From positions 65,729,855-65,793,854 of the forward strand of contig OY979717.1 in NCBI GenBank assembly GCA_963855995.1: a stretch of 64,000 nt of DNA, in the 5' to 3' direction. The stretch comes from Muricea muricata. Taxonomy: Eukaryota > Cnidaria > Anthozoa > Malacalcyonacea > Plexauridae. Position numbers and translations under genes: made by a program. Positions 21,954 through 34,495 of this stretch are shown here, one piece after another; the first letter of the stretch is position 1; each line of letters opens with the position of its first letter. The notes beneath the pieces were generated by a model. That model did no database searches and was not told where the DNA came from. It saw only the letters and a program-made list of their open reading frames with translations.

Positions 21954-24900
21954 TCACTTGGCCTCACTCTTGTACTTGCGGTATTGCTTCTCCATGATGT
22001 CGAAATGGTGGGCGATGTCGGCAGGAATTTGTTTATCTCCAAGCACCAACACCTGCAGCATTAACAACCCTAATTCGTGCTGTTTCATGTAATCAAAGTC
22101 CAGCAAATAAAATGATGCTAGGAATGCCACAACGGCCTTTGCCATGTCATCCAATTCAGTTTGGCATAGTATGGTTTTCCCAACAATGATATATACTGTG
22201 TCGTGATCCAGAAGTAGAACAGGAAGGTTGCCAACACGCTTTAGGCAAAAGGAATCTGGATCCTCATGATCCTAAAACAAGAGAAATGTCAGTATATTTA
22301 CTTCAAAATGACACTTTGGCCTGCATACAAACCTACCAATAAGCCCTCCCATCTGATTTACTTTTCAGAAGGGCAAGGTTTTTGTCTTTGTAGTTTTAAT
22401 CCTACCTAAAAACTGGAGACTTGCACTCATCTTCTATAGATTGCACCTGTCCTCTGGATTTATTCTATTTTAATAGCTTTCAAAATACCCACTCGCTCCT
22501 GTTTTGCTAAATTTCACTCAAAATCTACTGTTAACTACATGTATAACTTTAAAAATATATATCCTATTATGCACATCTTGATGTGGATCTACTGATAAGC
22601 CTAGAATAGCAAGCACATTTCACCTAACATGGCATCTTAGTCTGTATCATAACAATGGGCAATAAAAAGTGGAATAGAGATGATTACCTGCAATTCATGT
22701 AATAATTCAGTCGTCTTTTTTACACTCTTCAGTCTTGGAAAGATCGCCGAAAGTTTCTTCAGCACGTGTACAATTTTTGCACCTGTAATATACAATATAT
22801 AACTTAATGTTAATTTTTTATTTTAATTTCCAATCCCCTTTGTGAGCAAGAAATGGATGTTTCTCAAAGGACTCAATCAACAATTGCTTAATCACTCTAA
22901 GGAAGACTCCTAAAGTCCAAACAGTGTAAAACTATATCTTATGTGCAGTAATAATATATTGCAAGTACAGACGTTTTTGAAGTACATACACAGCTTAGGG
23001 CTTCTGGGAGGATTAACTCCCTTACTAATTCCATAAAACACTAAAAAGTCCAACTCTTCAGTTAGTCGACCAACACATTCATTAGCAAACCGGGTGCGTT
23101 CAGTTGATGGAACATTCATGATCCTCCGAGCTTCTTCTATTACCTAAAATAATTCCAAAGCAACCACTTTGAGTGACCACTCACTTTTAATACCATAATT
23201 ATGTAGTTCTAAAGATTAATATCAAGTTCAGGTAATTATTCTATAGCCTGGAAGACAAAGCAGAAAGTTTTTCGTTGTCATTATATCACACTTCGCACTA
23301 TCACCCACTTTTTCTGTACATTTGTTAGGTTACACTTACAGTAATCATATTTTAGTAATCACCTTTAGACAATTTCTTTGTCAAAGGCTGTTAAATAAAC
23401 TACATTAGTTGAGAGGTATTTCATGAACTCCACATATATATAGGAACTTAACCAAAACACATGGAATTTACCAAGATTTAGATTTTGATGTTAAATTTTA
23501 TACTGTACCTCCACATGATCTGTGAAACATGGGTAGTCTTTTAGGATTTTCTGGCATCTTTCCTCTGCTGGAATGATTTTCAGCCATTCCCTTCTCGCGT
23601 TAAACTGTTTGTTGAGATACGCATTCACAATCTCAACATTTGGCTTTTTCTTGTTCATCTCTCTGTCAAGGAGCTTGTAATGTCGTTTCATAATCTCTAC
23701 ATTGTCATTGAGATTGCATGGATTATCAGGTTCTGCAAAACCAATGAAACCAGAAATCAATGCAAATATAAAACATGTGCATTACATGGAAAATAGCAAT
23801 AACAAGAGATGTTCTTGTATCAAATCTGTTGTAGACAACAGTCCAATGGTTTGAAAAGTTATCATAATAAGATTATTTTTGGTCAGAGAACATCTCTTTT
23901 TATTAATGTACCATACCTTTGCCCATAGATAACCTAGTCTCAACCCATAAATACACTGCTGTACACGCATAACTTAGTTCAAACAAGGACATACTAACCA
24001 TCATCAGTAGCATCTTCCTGCTGTGTTTTAGAGGATTCAGCTTGCTCCTCTTGTTCCAAAAACAAGGTTTTCTTTCCGCTTTGGCTTTCTGTCTTCCTCC
24101 TTTTGCTTGGACATGGTCCCTGAGGCTTCTTAGTTGGCTTGCTGTTGCTCAGTTTCCTTTTCAATTTTTTGAACAAATCATTCTAAAATTAAGATTTTTA
24201 AAATTAAAAAACGCATTACAATGAATCTTATTTTTCCCACATTTTTCTCGACTGGTACAATCTGTATGGCCAGGCCAGTTTCACAAATTGGTAAAGAGAA
24301 AGTTAGTATTCAAAATAGAATTTTAGTATTCCCTTGATATTAGGATACTGTACAGTACATCTCAGACCTAGTGTCCCCTGTCATACAAAATTAAAAAGAA
24401 GTACCACATACATGACCAGTATCAGGATCTCTAAGGCATGGATAGGCAATGGTGAGTGACTTTGCCATTTCTTCAAGCTCCATTGTCAAAGGATACCTGG
24501 AGAAGGGTGGATGGGCTGCAGCAGACATCATATTATGAATTGTCCCCCTGACCAGTCTACACTTCAGTTCATTAGACATTTTTCCTGACTTTGAGGCAGC
24601 ACATATTTCTGCATCAACATAAACCGAGTACTCTGGGTGTTCGACTTTTATAGCCTTGAGCTTGGCAGGTTTTGGGGTTGATGCAACAACATTCCTCTTA
24701 ACAATTGATGAACCATCCGAATTATCATCAGACTCAATTAGATCCACATCTACAGATGTTGAAGTACTTGACAGAGAACTTGCCTCTTCAGCCTGTGAAT
24801 AGATATAGGAATGATAACTGATAGTGTACTACACTATACTATACTTACCATTACATTGTTTAATTACAAAGCCATAACTGGAGGGGGGGTTATACATGGA

Positions 24901-26336
24901 GAACATTTTGGTTAAGTAAGTAACCAAGCACTTATTGTTAATTATAAACCAGTATAGTGGTAGAAGACCTGTAAAGTGGGTATAAACGTGCATTAACAAA
25001 CTTCAATACATGGTCAATATGTGACATCAGGTTTAGGTGTTCCATAGGTAACACAAGATATCGATGCAAAATTATTCAGCATTTCAGCCAATTTCAAATT
25101 TAAATCAACAATACGGGGCAGACCTACAAAAATTTGGTGATGTGGTCAGAAACTTTTTAACCTAGAATTTAATTATGGCATCTCACAATCTCAGTCGGCT
25201 GAGTTGTTTGTAGAAAGGCTTTTGAAGTGATTAAAAATTGAATACCTATAAATTGTAAATCTTTGATGGAATTGTGTAGTAGCTCTTTCTTTAGCTCTCA
25301 TTGCTTCAGCTAATCAAGATATACAACTACGGAATCAAGCTGATGAGATGCGTATGATAAATAAAACTTTCACTAACGGTGGTACTGTGCGATTATTCTG
25401 GCAGCTGCAGACTGAGTGCTCTCAACCAAGATTCAAACTCACAGTTCTGAGTTTAAACAGTAAACAAGTCCAAAATATCAAACAAGAAAATGCAGCCATT
25501 GAATAATGAAATTAAAATGTTTCAAAACCGAAAGTGAACAGGCTTCGAGCAATCTAATCCTGTTTGACTTCCACTCTCACTACCGCTACCTTTTCCTGGC
25601 TTACAAGAAACCTGATTGGTTATTTGGGAGGATGAAATGCATCTGATTGGCTAAAAGATAGATTGAGGTCCTGGCAGTAGGACTCAAATCCAAACCTTGC
25701 CAAAATTCAATCAAGTTTTACAGGTAGAATAAGATTGAAATCGTGTTATCGTATATGACATAAAATGTTACTTACTTTTAAATATTTTTTAATAACTTTC
25801 CACACTTTTGAACGTTGGACAATTTTTTTCCCAAACCCAGGGAATATATCCTTCAAGGATTCATAACATAAGGCTTTCCGGTCCTCATCTTCCACAATTC
25901 CAACATCTATATTTCGTCAAGAAACAATTTAAATAATTGAAATATTGGTGAAAAATTGAAATATCAAATACAATCTAAAACTAGATCCCAGTCCCTGTAT
26001 CATAAAACATTTCGCTCAGAATGTAAATTCATACACTCATACTTTTTTATACACTTTTAATAGTATAAACGATTTCATCATGATATTCAAGTATTAGAAC
26101 TGTTATATCCATGCCTTTTACCATGTTTTATCCCCCCTAAACCGATTCTGCACAGAAATACTAACATTTAACGGCTTGAATACTAACTGCGTCGGTTAAT
26201 TTTTAGGCCATGTGAAAAATTTTCAAAGCGCGACCACTTATTTTTAAGCGTGTAAAACATTACCTTTTAATATCTGACCACATTCGACGTCTTCATTGCT
26301 TATTTCGTGAAATAATGAGTCGATTTGGGAAGCCAT
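21954..26336 (-). CDS. eight-exon gene for a 519-aa SAMD3-like uncharacterised protein, inside the large transposon
   Basis: Eight exons with GT-AG introns join in phase: 26336-26264, 25906-25776, 24792-24412, 24182-23999, 23732-23509, 23143-22990, 22782-22688 and 22271-21954. They sum to 1560 nt, or 519 codons plus TGA. Translation starts MASQIDSLFHEISNED. Exon 2 (DVGIVEDEDRKALCYESLKD) may be a SAM-like helical piece. Exon 3 has an acidic, Ser-rich stretch and the block CRLVRGTIHNMMSAAAHPP ... MAKSLTIAYPCLRDPDTG. Exon 4 is basic and nuclear-signal-like (KKLKRKLSNSKPTKK, PSKRRKTE). Exon 5 holds IMKRHYKLLDREMNKKKPN and FNARREWLKIIP. From memory, this block order occurs in metazoan proteins annotated as SAMD3-like; the function is unknown. 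No stop interrupts the frame, unlike almost every other element in the window. Confidence 0.8.
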
Positions 26337-26846
26337 TCTACCGTTTCTGCGTACTTTAAAGTAAAATTTCGGAACTGTCGAATACAAGACAAATGTTGGC
26401 GGTTTCGAACACGCTAAGAAAGAACGCGCTGTAACTTCTCCCAGAATTCCTAGCACTACTGCGTGACCAGTGCGCGTGTCTCGCGTGACCCTGATCTCAA
26501 TACAACACGGTCAACAAAGTAAAACCAGCGTCTTTGTAATGCTTTCACAACTACATCTGCTAGATTGAGATGTCTATTTATGCACAATGTAAATCATAAT
26601 ATCATTAATAAATCCGTTGATTATTCTCTACAGTTACTCAGTTACTCTACATTTATGATTTTTTAAATAAGAGAGGCTAAACTTCTGTGTCAGCGGTAAG
26701 CTTCACACCGCATATTGTCTAGCCTAGCGCATAGGCATTTAGTGATTAGCTTTTGCGCGCCTGGATTGATTCAATATTGTTTACGATCGTGTCTCTGTAT
26801 GCAAAAGCAGAGTGCCACGGTCACAGAAATTCGTAAAATATCATTT
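26337..26846. promoter_or_regulatory. divergent (bidirectional) promoter region of the transposon's two genes
   Basis: The two genes inside the large transposon start back to back. The minus-strand gene starts at ATG 26,336, and the best start of the plus-strand zinc-finger gene is ATG 26,847 (an upstream in-frame ATG lies at about 26,799). About 500 bp separate them, so the promoters must overlap or sit adjacent. The interval is locally more GC-rich than the introns around it. No specific factor site is claimed. Confidence 0.5.
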
Positions 26847-27263
26847 ATGGAAAGTCATATCTCTCAAAATGGGCAAAACACGATTTGGAAATGCTCTCTT
26901 TGTGCTGCTTTTGTCGCCATAACGCTCCGTGTCCTGATGAACCACTATTATACCGTTCACAGCAACGAAGTAAATTTCTCAGTTCGATTGGTTCGATGCG
27001 GTATCAACGAATGCCCTGCGACGTTTAAGCGATACCACTCATTCTACAAACACATAAGAAAAAAACACCACCACGAGTATGAAGGCAAACTGAAGGAAGA
27101 TGTTAACTATAGTCAGTGTGAATCAGATTCCCAATCCCAAATCAACCACGATGATACTGTGGATGATCATGGCTGTAACCCCTCGGAAGCTAGCACGAGA
27201 CATTGCTTATCCACAAATGAAGGGTCGAGTGACAGCAGTTCAGACGACGAAGTACCCCATCAG
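26799..27263 (+). CDS. first exon of a C2H2 zinc-finger gene (transposase-associated type), partial
   Basis: An open frame contains two C2H2-like fingers: CSLCAAFVAITLRVLMNHYY followed by TVH, and CGINECPATFKRYHSFYKHI followed by RKKH. An acidic Ser/Asp-rich stretch follows (STNEGSSDSSSDDEVPHQ) and the exon ends at a GT donor (CAG|GTATAT) at 27,263. The most likely start is ATG 26,847 (MESHISQNGQNTIWKC); 26,799 is an alternative. In metazoan genomes I recall this N-terminal arrangement from large proteins with a CACTA-type transposase core. Here no core exon is seen downstream, only the C-terminal exon at 29.3 kb. It is transcribed divergently from the 519-aa gene. Confidence 0.65.
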
Positions 27264-29284
27264 GTATATATTTTAATGAATCAAATTCACTATATAGTAA
27301 TAACTGTAAAATGTAAACTATTTTGATATAACATATGTTATTTTTATATATGATAGCCAAAATAGACCCTAATAGTCATTATTAGTCCCGAGGACAAGTT
27401 ATTATAATCATAATATTATTGTATATATATAATAAGTATCAAATGTATAATTTGCCTCACTTTCAATTGCCAGATTTACTAGTTTTCAGTGTGCAATGTG
27501 ATTGATTTTTAGTGCAAAGTTTCAAAGAAACTTTGCAGTATTGTGATGAGTGGCGAAAATTCAAATCAGTCAGGCAGTCAGTCAGTCAGTCAGTCAGTCA
27601 TAGTGTAAACTCCGGGGGGTGGTGAAAATTTTGAATATGCCACCTGATTGCTTGAATGTTACTATTGCAATGTTTTAGTTAAAATTATAAGGATTATTTA
27701 TAAAACATTGTATGCTGTTATTCATACAAATGAAAAACATAGGTAAATGAGCCATATGGCAACTAATGAGCGTAGTAATTTTATTGCAGACATGTATATA
27801 CAGTGCTCTCAAACTCCCCCGGAATTTAAAATATTCAACTAAGCACGTGTATATTGCGTAGCGCCCGCTTCCGTTGCTAAGCAGAGGTCTAGGAGTGGGA
27901 TAATAAACATGAGTTAAACATGTATTTCCACGGCTTAAAAGCACCATTTTAACTGGCAGGACAAGATTTTTTAATCTTCAGACTATTATGCTTTCGTTTA
28001 TTATGCATAGAGAGCGATTTTTCGCCTTAAAACGAGCTCAAATGGACAGCATAAATTGACCTATATGGTATGAATATATATGGCTAACAAGAGATATGAG
28101 CTATAGTCTGAATACATAGCAATAAATACACCGCAATATTTTCGCTATTCTACGTCTTATATTCCTAAATATACACCACATGAATTGCAGGAGTTTTGTT
28201 CTACATTTCGGCAAGGCTTCATCAGAAAATGATGAAAAACAAGCTAGATGAAGCGAAATCGGCATATTTGATAATGTTGCGTGCGTGCGAAATCAGTTTC
28301 TGCAAGGTTGTAATGTGATGACTGATGATTGTGTTCATAAAATTTCCAATAATACAAGTAGACCTAAAGTAAACCGTACATAAGTATACTAAGTGAAGAT
28401 ATTGGCCTAATATTGTGATAGTTTTTTATTAACACACAGAAGCAGCGCACAGTTTGTATGTTTACAATCTTAGTTCACGTTCAGTATTAATTGCGCGTTC
28501 ATTCCGTTTTGTTTATATGAGTCTAAGGTCAGAGGTCAGAGATTCAGCAAACGCGAAACCGAATATGCTCGCTAAACATGAAAATTATAAAATTATTTAT
28601 CAGAGTATCTAAAAACATCCCACGCAAACAAAACGCTTTTAGACCACATCATTTTAACATTTTATTTCCAAAGCTATCATTAAATTTTTCTTAGTTTTTC
28701 GAGCTTAAGTGTGTAAGTCTTTTCAGAAACTTTGCACTATCCTTGGATCCCTAGTTGTTGTCTAAGTGGCCCCACTCAGTAGATGCACTGTTAAAATATA
28801 GTTGTTCTTGGATTTATTTTATTTTTTATCTAATTTTGTGGGGGAATGAAGATCTACAAAGGGTAGGGGCCAACTACATTCTAAAGGTGAAAGAACGAAA
28901 CAAAATTACACAGGTACGGTAATAAAATTAATATAATACCGGTACACATGTATGGCTTGCATATGGATATAGTGCTCATCCAGATGCTTTCACTTACAAC
29001 CCAACAATCTTTGTTGTAAAATCTTGCTTTGGTTTGTTAACTCAGTTAAACATGCTGGAAAACCCTGATTGCCCTATATAATTTCAGAATCAGTAAAATT
29101 TGACAAAAATGAGTACCCGGTACTTTGGCAGTGTTCAGCACAGTACAGTTATTAGAGATCCTGTATTTCTTTTCCAGTTAGTTTAGAGTTTCAGACATAA
29201 GAGAGAATAACCTGTGAGTTGAAGTCCCCTCTTTTCATCAGAGCGAAAATATGGTGTCCTGAACTGTGCAAATGAGCTTTCCAG
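27264..29284. other. interior of the large transposon lacking a transposase core
   Basis: Between the zinc-finger exon and the C-terminal exon I see no frame that resembles a CACTA/EnSpm transposase. A (CAGT)n microsatellite lies at 27,568-27,600. A possible exon remnant after an AG near 28,190 (LRACEISFCK in one frame) is too short and broken to call. The simplest reading is an internal deletion or strong decay of the core. Confidence 0.5.
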
Positions 29285-29720
29285 AAAATCACTTAGATCG
29301 AAACTGGACATGTTTGGAATGATTCCTGGAGTAGAACTTCAGAATGTGTACCGTACCAGCTGGGTAATATGCCACGAAACAAAATTTTGTAAAGGGGGTT
29401 TTATTATGTACAGTGTTAACGAACTATTAATGTTACCCATTTTTGCATCAATTAGGGAAATCTGGGTTATCGGTGACTTTATCTATTTTGAATGTCTGCC
29501 ATTCGAGACCCAATGTTTCAGTAATACATACCAAGCATATCAAATTAAAGAAAATTCAACTGAATCTGGACACATCATCTCTGCTTACGAACACCTGGTT
29601 GACTACAACATATTTCACGTACATAAAGACTGTTTAAAGGATCTGTACATTTCAGTGAAGTATGACATTAAAGATTTGATGATACAGCATCTCAAAGGAT
29701 GTAACCCATTGAAATCCTAG
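29285..29720 (+). CDS. C-terminal exon of the zinc-finger/transposase-type gene, partial
   Basis: The open frame ends at a stop at 29,720. A candidate splice acceptor (CTTCAG) lies at 29,338, just before NVYRTSWVICHETKFCKGGF; another lies near 29,284. The sequence continues IREIWVIGDFIYFECLPFET and NTYQAYQI. This resembles the C-terminal segment of the large metazoan proteins that begin with the C2H2 block seen at 26.8 kb: a short pattern of tryptophan and valine strands followed by a Tyr/Phe-rich end. The match is from memory. If correct, exons 1 and last of one gene survive while the middle is gone. Confidence 0.55.
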
Positions 29721-30302
29721 ATTGGTGACTGTGAGTACAATGGATATATGACAATTTTACATACTTTTCTAACTTAATAAACATATAGTTTCTATGTATT
29801 TTATTAAAATTTACATGATGTGATTTGTACTAATTTGTGCTTTATAATTTTCACTGTTATCTAACTATCCACTGTTATCTAATTACGTCACAACTACGTG
29901 GGGACGAGCGAATGGCCCCTCAGCCTCACTTCTACGTAGTTCTGACTTAATTACCGGAAAGGTCTATTTGTCTTGTTATATATACAGTAGCAAGTATCAA
30001 AGTTCAATTTTCCTGTTTTGCAATTGGACAAAAGCGTATCACGTGTCGGTTTTCAAAATTCCATGTTTATACTGCGTGCTTTATAGCAAGGATGCAACCA
30101 TATATAGTCAATGAGTCGTTTATTCGCCGGTCAACAATAAAAAAGCGATGAAGTGCGTATGCGACGACTGAAAATTCCAAAATTCTAGTTAAAACTTTCG
30201 AGATGCAAAAACCAGCAAGTGGAATGCTTTTCAATTGTAGACCGATGCTTTTCGATTGCTTTTATAGATTGTTCACTTGTATATCAATGCCTACATTATC
30301 AG

Positions 30303-30735
30303 TATAGAATTTTATTTCTAGAAAATGTTGCATATTTCTTATTGTAAGAAAAAGTATTGCCAAGAAAACTTATTTATATTTTCTTATAATGAGAAATATA
30401 CGTGTATGTTTTCTAGAATTTTTTTTCTTGTATGTAAGTTTTTTTTCTTAAAATGAAGAATTTATTTTCTTGTTTCAAAATATCACAATTCTAAAAATGT
30501 GTTTTCTTGTTTCAAGAAAAAATATTCTTATCAAGAAGGAATGTTTTCTTATTTCAAGACATTTTTTTCTTGTCTAGAAAAGGCTATTTTTCAGACCAAG
30601 AAAAATTTCTTATTTTAAGAAATTGACGTCTTGGGAAGTGTTTTTTTCTTATAATAAGAATTATTTTCTTATCATAAGAAATTATTTCTCAAATCAAGTT
30701 TTTTTTTCTCAATAAGAAAATGACTTTTTGCTGTG
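30303..30735. repeat. right subterminal repeat array of the large transposon
   Basis: Dense short inverted repeats such as TTTCTTATTGTAAGAAA, TTCTTGTTTCAAGAAA, TTCTTATTTCAAGA and TTCTTATAATAAGAA. These mirror the array at the left end. They stop at the terminal CTTTTTGCTGTG. Confidence 0.75.
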
Positions 30736-30900
30736 TGGTGCAACATGTGCATCGAGGAGAAGCTTTAAATAATGCTGAAACACAAGAAAATCCTGCTGAA
30801 TAGAAGGTCTGAGATATTTGCGAAGTGCAGACTTGGCTGAACGATTTAAACGCATGCACGAACAGTAAACTGCTCGTCAGCAAACTGTAGATCACGAAAT
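30736..30900 (+). pseudogene. Penelope-like element fragment, GIY-YIG C-terminus, right part
   Basis: The frame starting at the transposon edge reads CNMCIEEKL, then MLKHKKILLNRRSEIFAKC. In the copies at 52.4 and 57.1 kb the equivalent blocks are CNLCLEEKLLIM and LLNKRSELFTLC. The left part ends (RSGSN) at exactly the matching position, so this fragment was continuous with 20,588-21,380 before the 9.36-kb insertion. One stop follows the EEKL block. Confidence 0.75.
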
Positions 30901-31009
30901 AATGTAACGAGTTGAGCTATAATTAATCGTTTGATGATCGCCCATGTACAGCCGTGAAACTCTGAGTAGCGACTATATTTGTAATTTTAAATATATATAT
31001 ACATATATA

Positions 31010-31813
31010 CAGGGTGTATCAAAAAAAACGGAGCCCATCTTTTGTGTCAAATTATTTCGAAATTACTGAAGCTTATAGCACAGTTTTGGACTTGTTTTAA
31101 ACCACGTTCTTTTCTCTTTCGAACAAGCCGTAATTCGTATTTTTACTCCCAGTAACGTATGTGCTATGACAAATTTAGTAAAAGCTATCGATTTGAGATG
31201 CCTTCCAATTATGCAAATTCACTATGTCTTTCATGGTAGTCAGTTAAATTTTTATTTTTTCGCTTATTACATAAATGGTATTTCTGTTAAACTTAATAAA
31301 ACTTGTTATAAAGCTTTACAGAAGATAACGGACCGTTAACGTGCACTACGAACGGATAGTTCAAGCTTGTATCGACTTCATGAATATTAACATTATGCAA
31401 TTTCGACAACATTGTGCACGCGCGGATAAACAAAACGCTATTTTCGAGCATTATTTTGGCATAAATCTAAGGTTTTTGTTGATGTAAACGGTCCGTTATC
31501 TTCTGTAAGGCTTTATAACAAGTGTTATTAACTTTAACAGAAATACCATTTGTGTAATAAGCGAAAAAATTAAAAATTTAACTGGCGACCATGAAAGACA
31601 GTGAATTTGCATAATTGGAGGGCATCTCAAATCGACAGCTTTTACTAAATTTGTCATAGCACATACGTTACTCGGAGTAAAAATACAAATTACGGCTTGT
31701 TCGAAAGAGAAAAGAACGTGGTTTAAAACAAATTCAAAATTGTGCTATAAGCTTCAGTAATTTAGAAATAACTAGACACAAAACATGGACTCCGTTTTTT
31801 TTGATACACCCTG
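31010..31813. mobile_element. mariner-type foldback MITE, 804 bp
   Basis: The ends are CAGGGTGTATCAAAA at 31,010 and TTTTGATACACCCTG at 31,813, flanked by TA on both sides. Inverted arms of about 330 bp (31,010-31,339 and 31,487-31,813) enclose a 147-bp loop; the inner ends include GATAACGGACCGTT and AACGGTCCGTTATC. CAGGGTGT... termini at a TA are typical of mariner-like MITEs. It has no coding capacity. Its right end abuts a long (TA)n tract. Confidence 0.85.
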
Positions 31814-32912
<1,099 letters not shown>

Positions 32913-32921
32913 TATATATAG

Positions 32922-33401
32922 AGGATATTACACGGCGGTGCGAAGATATGAATTTTATCTTCGAGTGGTTAAAACAATATTTTACGAACGAGCGCAGCGA
33001 GTGAGTAAAATATTGTTTTCACCACGAGAAGATAAAATTCATATCTTCAAACCGCCGTGTAATGTTCTGTTTATTATATAGTTGTAAACAATTTAAGACC
33101 CAAGTCAGTAATATTAATTTTCGATCAATAATAATAATGCTAAGAACGTGGTTTTATTTCAATATTATTTAAACTAAAACAATACCTGTTCATCATTTTA
33201 GTGTTTTCTTGTATTATTTCCATTTTTTTCGGCACAAACATGTAGTTTTTTTCTTCAAACATAGGTGAAAATTGGTTCGCTGCTCTTACAAACATCGCCA
33301 TTTTGAAAATACAAAAATGATCACGTGATCGATATCTTCACTAGTGAAGATATGGAAAATATCTTACGGTGTTTTTTCAGTATCTTACTGTCAACTATAT
33401 A

Positions 33402-33405
<4 letters not shown>
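32922..33405. repeat. hairpin repeats with GAAGATAT/ATATCTTC arms
   Basis: About 60-bp inverted arms begin ATTACACGGCGG near 32,929 and end CCGCCGTGTAAT near 33,062, with a GC-rich loop around GAACGAGCGCAGCGAGTGAG. A perfect 22-bp palindrome of the form ATATCTTCACT|AGTGAAGATAT lies at 33,332-33,353, next to GATCACGTGATC. TTATTATATAGTTG at 33,073 is inverted at 33,392, which may mark the ends of a second small element. No coding sequence was seen. Confidence 0.6.
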
Positions 33406-33407
<2 letters not shown>

Positions 33408-33441
<34 letters not shown>

Positions 33442-33770
33442 TAACTCCTGAGCCATAATCATATGGTGAATTGCGTTAATCCTTGACCCATTCTCATGTA
33501 AAAAATGTCAATATTTCGGCAAGTTGTCTTATGTACGAAAACGATGGAGGGGATCTTGTTTTGTTGGCAACAGATGATAATAGCTTGTCTATAGCAGTAA
33601 AGTCTTCCCGAAAGATACCGGGATACGCGAAGTTTTACTCACGAACACTGTGAATCTGTATTTTCCTGCGGTGAGGAAAAGCTACATGTTGGTGAACTTA
33701 ATGTAAAAGAATTGAGCAATAATATACGAAAAAAGGAAGCTCCAATAAAGCAACTTTAAGCTGAACTTGA
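33408..33770. other. (TA)n tract and unassigned sequence
   Basis: A (TA)n tract occupies about 33,408-33,438. The rest up to 33,770 has no domain that I recognise; it may be the 5' side of the LINE fragment that follows. Confidence 0.4.
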
Positions 33771-34495
33771 AAACAAAAAGGCTGCGTCCAATTCAACAAA
33801 ATCTTTCCAAGCGATAATCAAAATTGGTAGTGAAACTGTAAACAGGGTTCATACATCAAAGAGTCTTGGCGTGATCATTGACGATAAGTTGAAGTGGGAA
33901 AATCAAATTGATAGCATAAGCAAAAAAGTTTCACACGGAATTGGAGCGATAAAATTAATCAAACCTTATCTCCCTAAGAAGTGCCTAACCCAGGTTTATA
34001 ACGCTCTTGTTCAACCATATTTTGATTACTGCTCCCTGGTATGGCAAAATTGCAAACTAGAGTTACAGTCGAAACTTCAAAAACTTCAAAATAGGGCAGC
34101 AAGAATCATCACCGGAGATAATTGGGAAATTCGTTCTAAGGATGTTCTGAAAAAACTAAACTGGCTACCACTTAATCAGTTACGATTGACTGATACGCTA
34201 TTGTATATGCGCAAAATATTAAAAGATGAAGTTCCAATATCAATCTCTGACCAGTTCCAATTATCAGTAAATAACCAATACAATTTACGTAGTAATTGCG
34301 CTATAAAACTTGCAAAACCTAGAACAAACACATTGAAACGAAGTTTTAGCTACCATGCTGCTAAAACCTGGAATAAACTGCCAACTGATCTGAAGAATCT
34401 AAATATATCTGATAAGTTATTCAAACATAACTTACAAGATTTCATCAATGAAAATCCTTCATTTGTAAGTAACTTTTCAAGTTATTTATAGCCGC
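33771..34495 (+). pseudogene. LINE (CR1/L2-like) 3' end, RT C-terminal fragment
   Basis: An open frame from 33,871 to a stop at 34,491 gives SLGVIIDDKLKWENQIDSIS, YNALVQPYFDYCSLVWQNC, KLQNRAARIITGDNWEIRSK, PISISDQF, NNQYNLRSN, and YHAAKTWNKLPTDLKNL. This is the region downstream of the RT palm in CR1/L2-type LINEs; the catalytic motifs are absent, so the copy is strongly 5'-truncated. It has no in-frame stop over 206 codons and is the best preserved of the small LINE tails here. Confidence 0.8.

Larger units (their letters stand above)
21381..30735. mobile_element. CACTA/EnSpm-like DNA transposon, 9355 bp, carrying two divergent genes
   Basis: The termini are CACAGCAAAAAGTC at 21,381 and its reverse complement ending at 30,735; the inverted match continues with a one-base difference into TTTTCTTATT. 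The flanking dinucleotide TG occurs on both sides (21,379-21,380; 30,736-30,737). About 450 bp at each end are packed with short AAGAAA/TTTCTT inverted repeats, like the subterminal repeats of CACTA elements. The Penelope-like sequence on the left resumes on the right, which proves insertion. Inside are an eight-exon gene (minus) and the first and last exons of a zinc-finger gene (plus). CACAG ends and a 2-bp duplication suggest EnSpm/CACTA; Chapaev-like families cannot be excluded. Confidence 0.8.
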
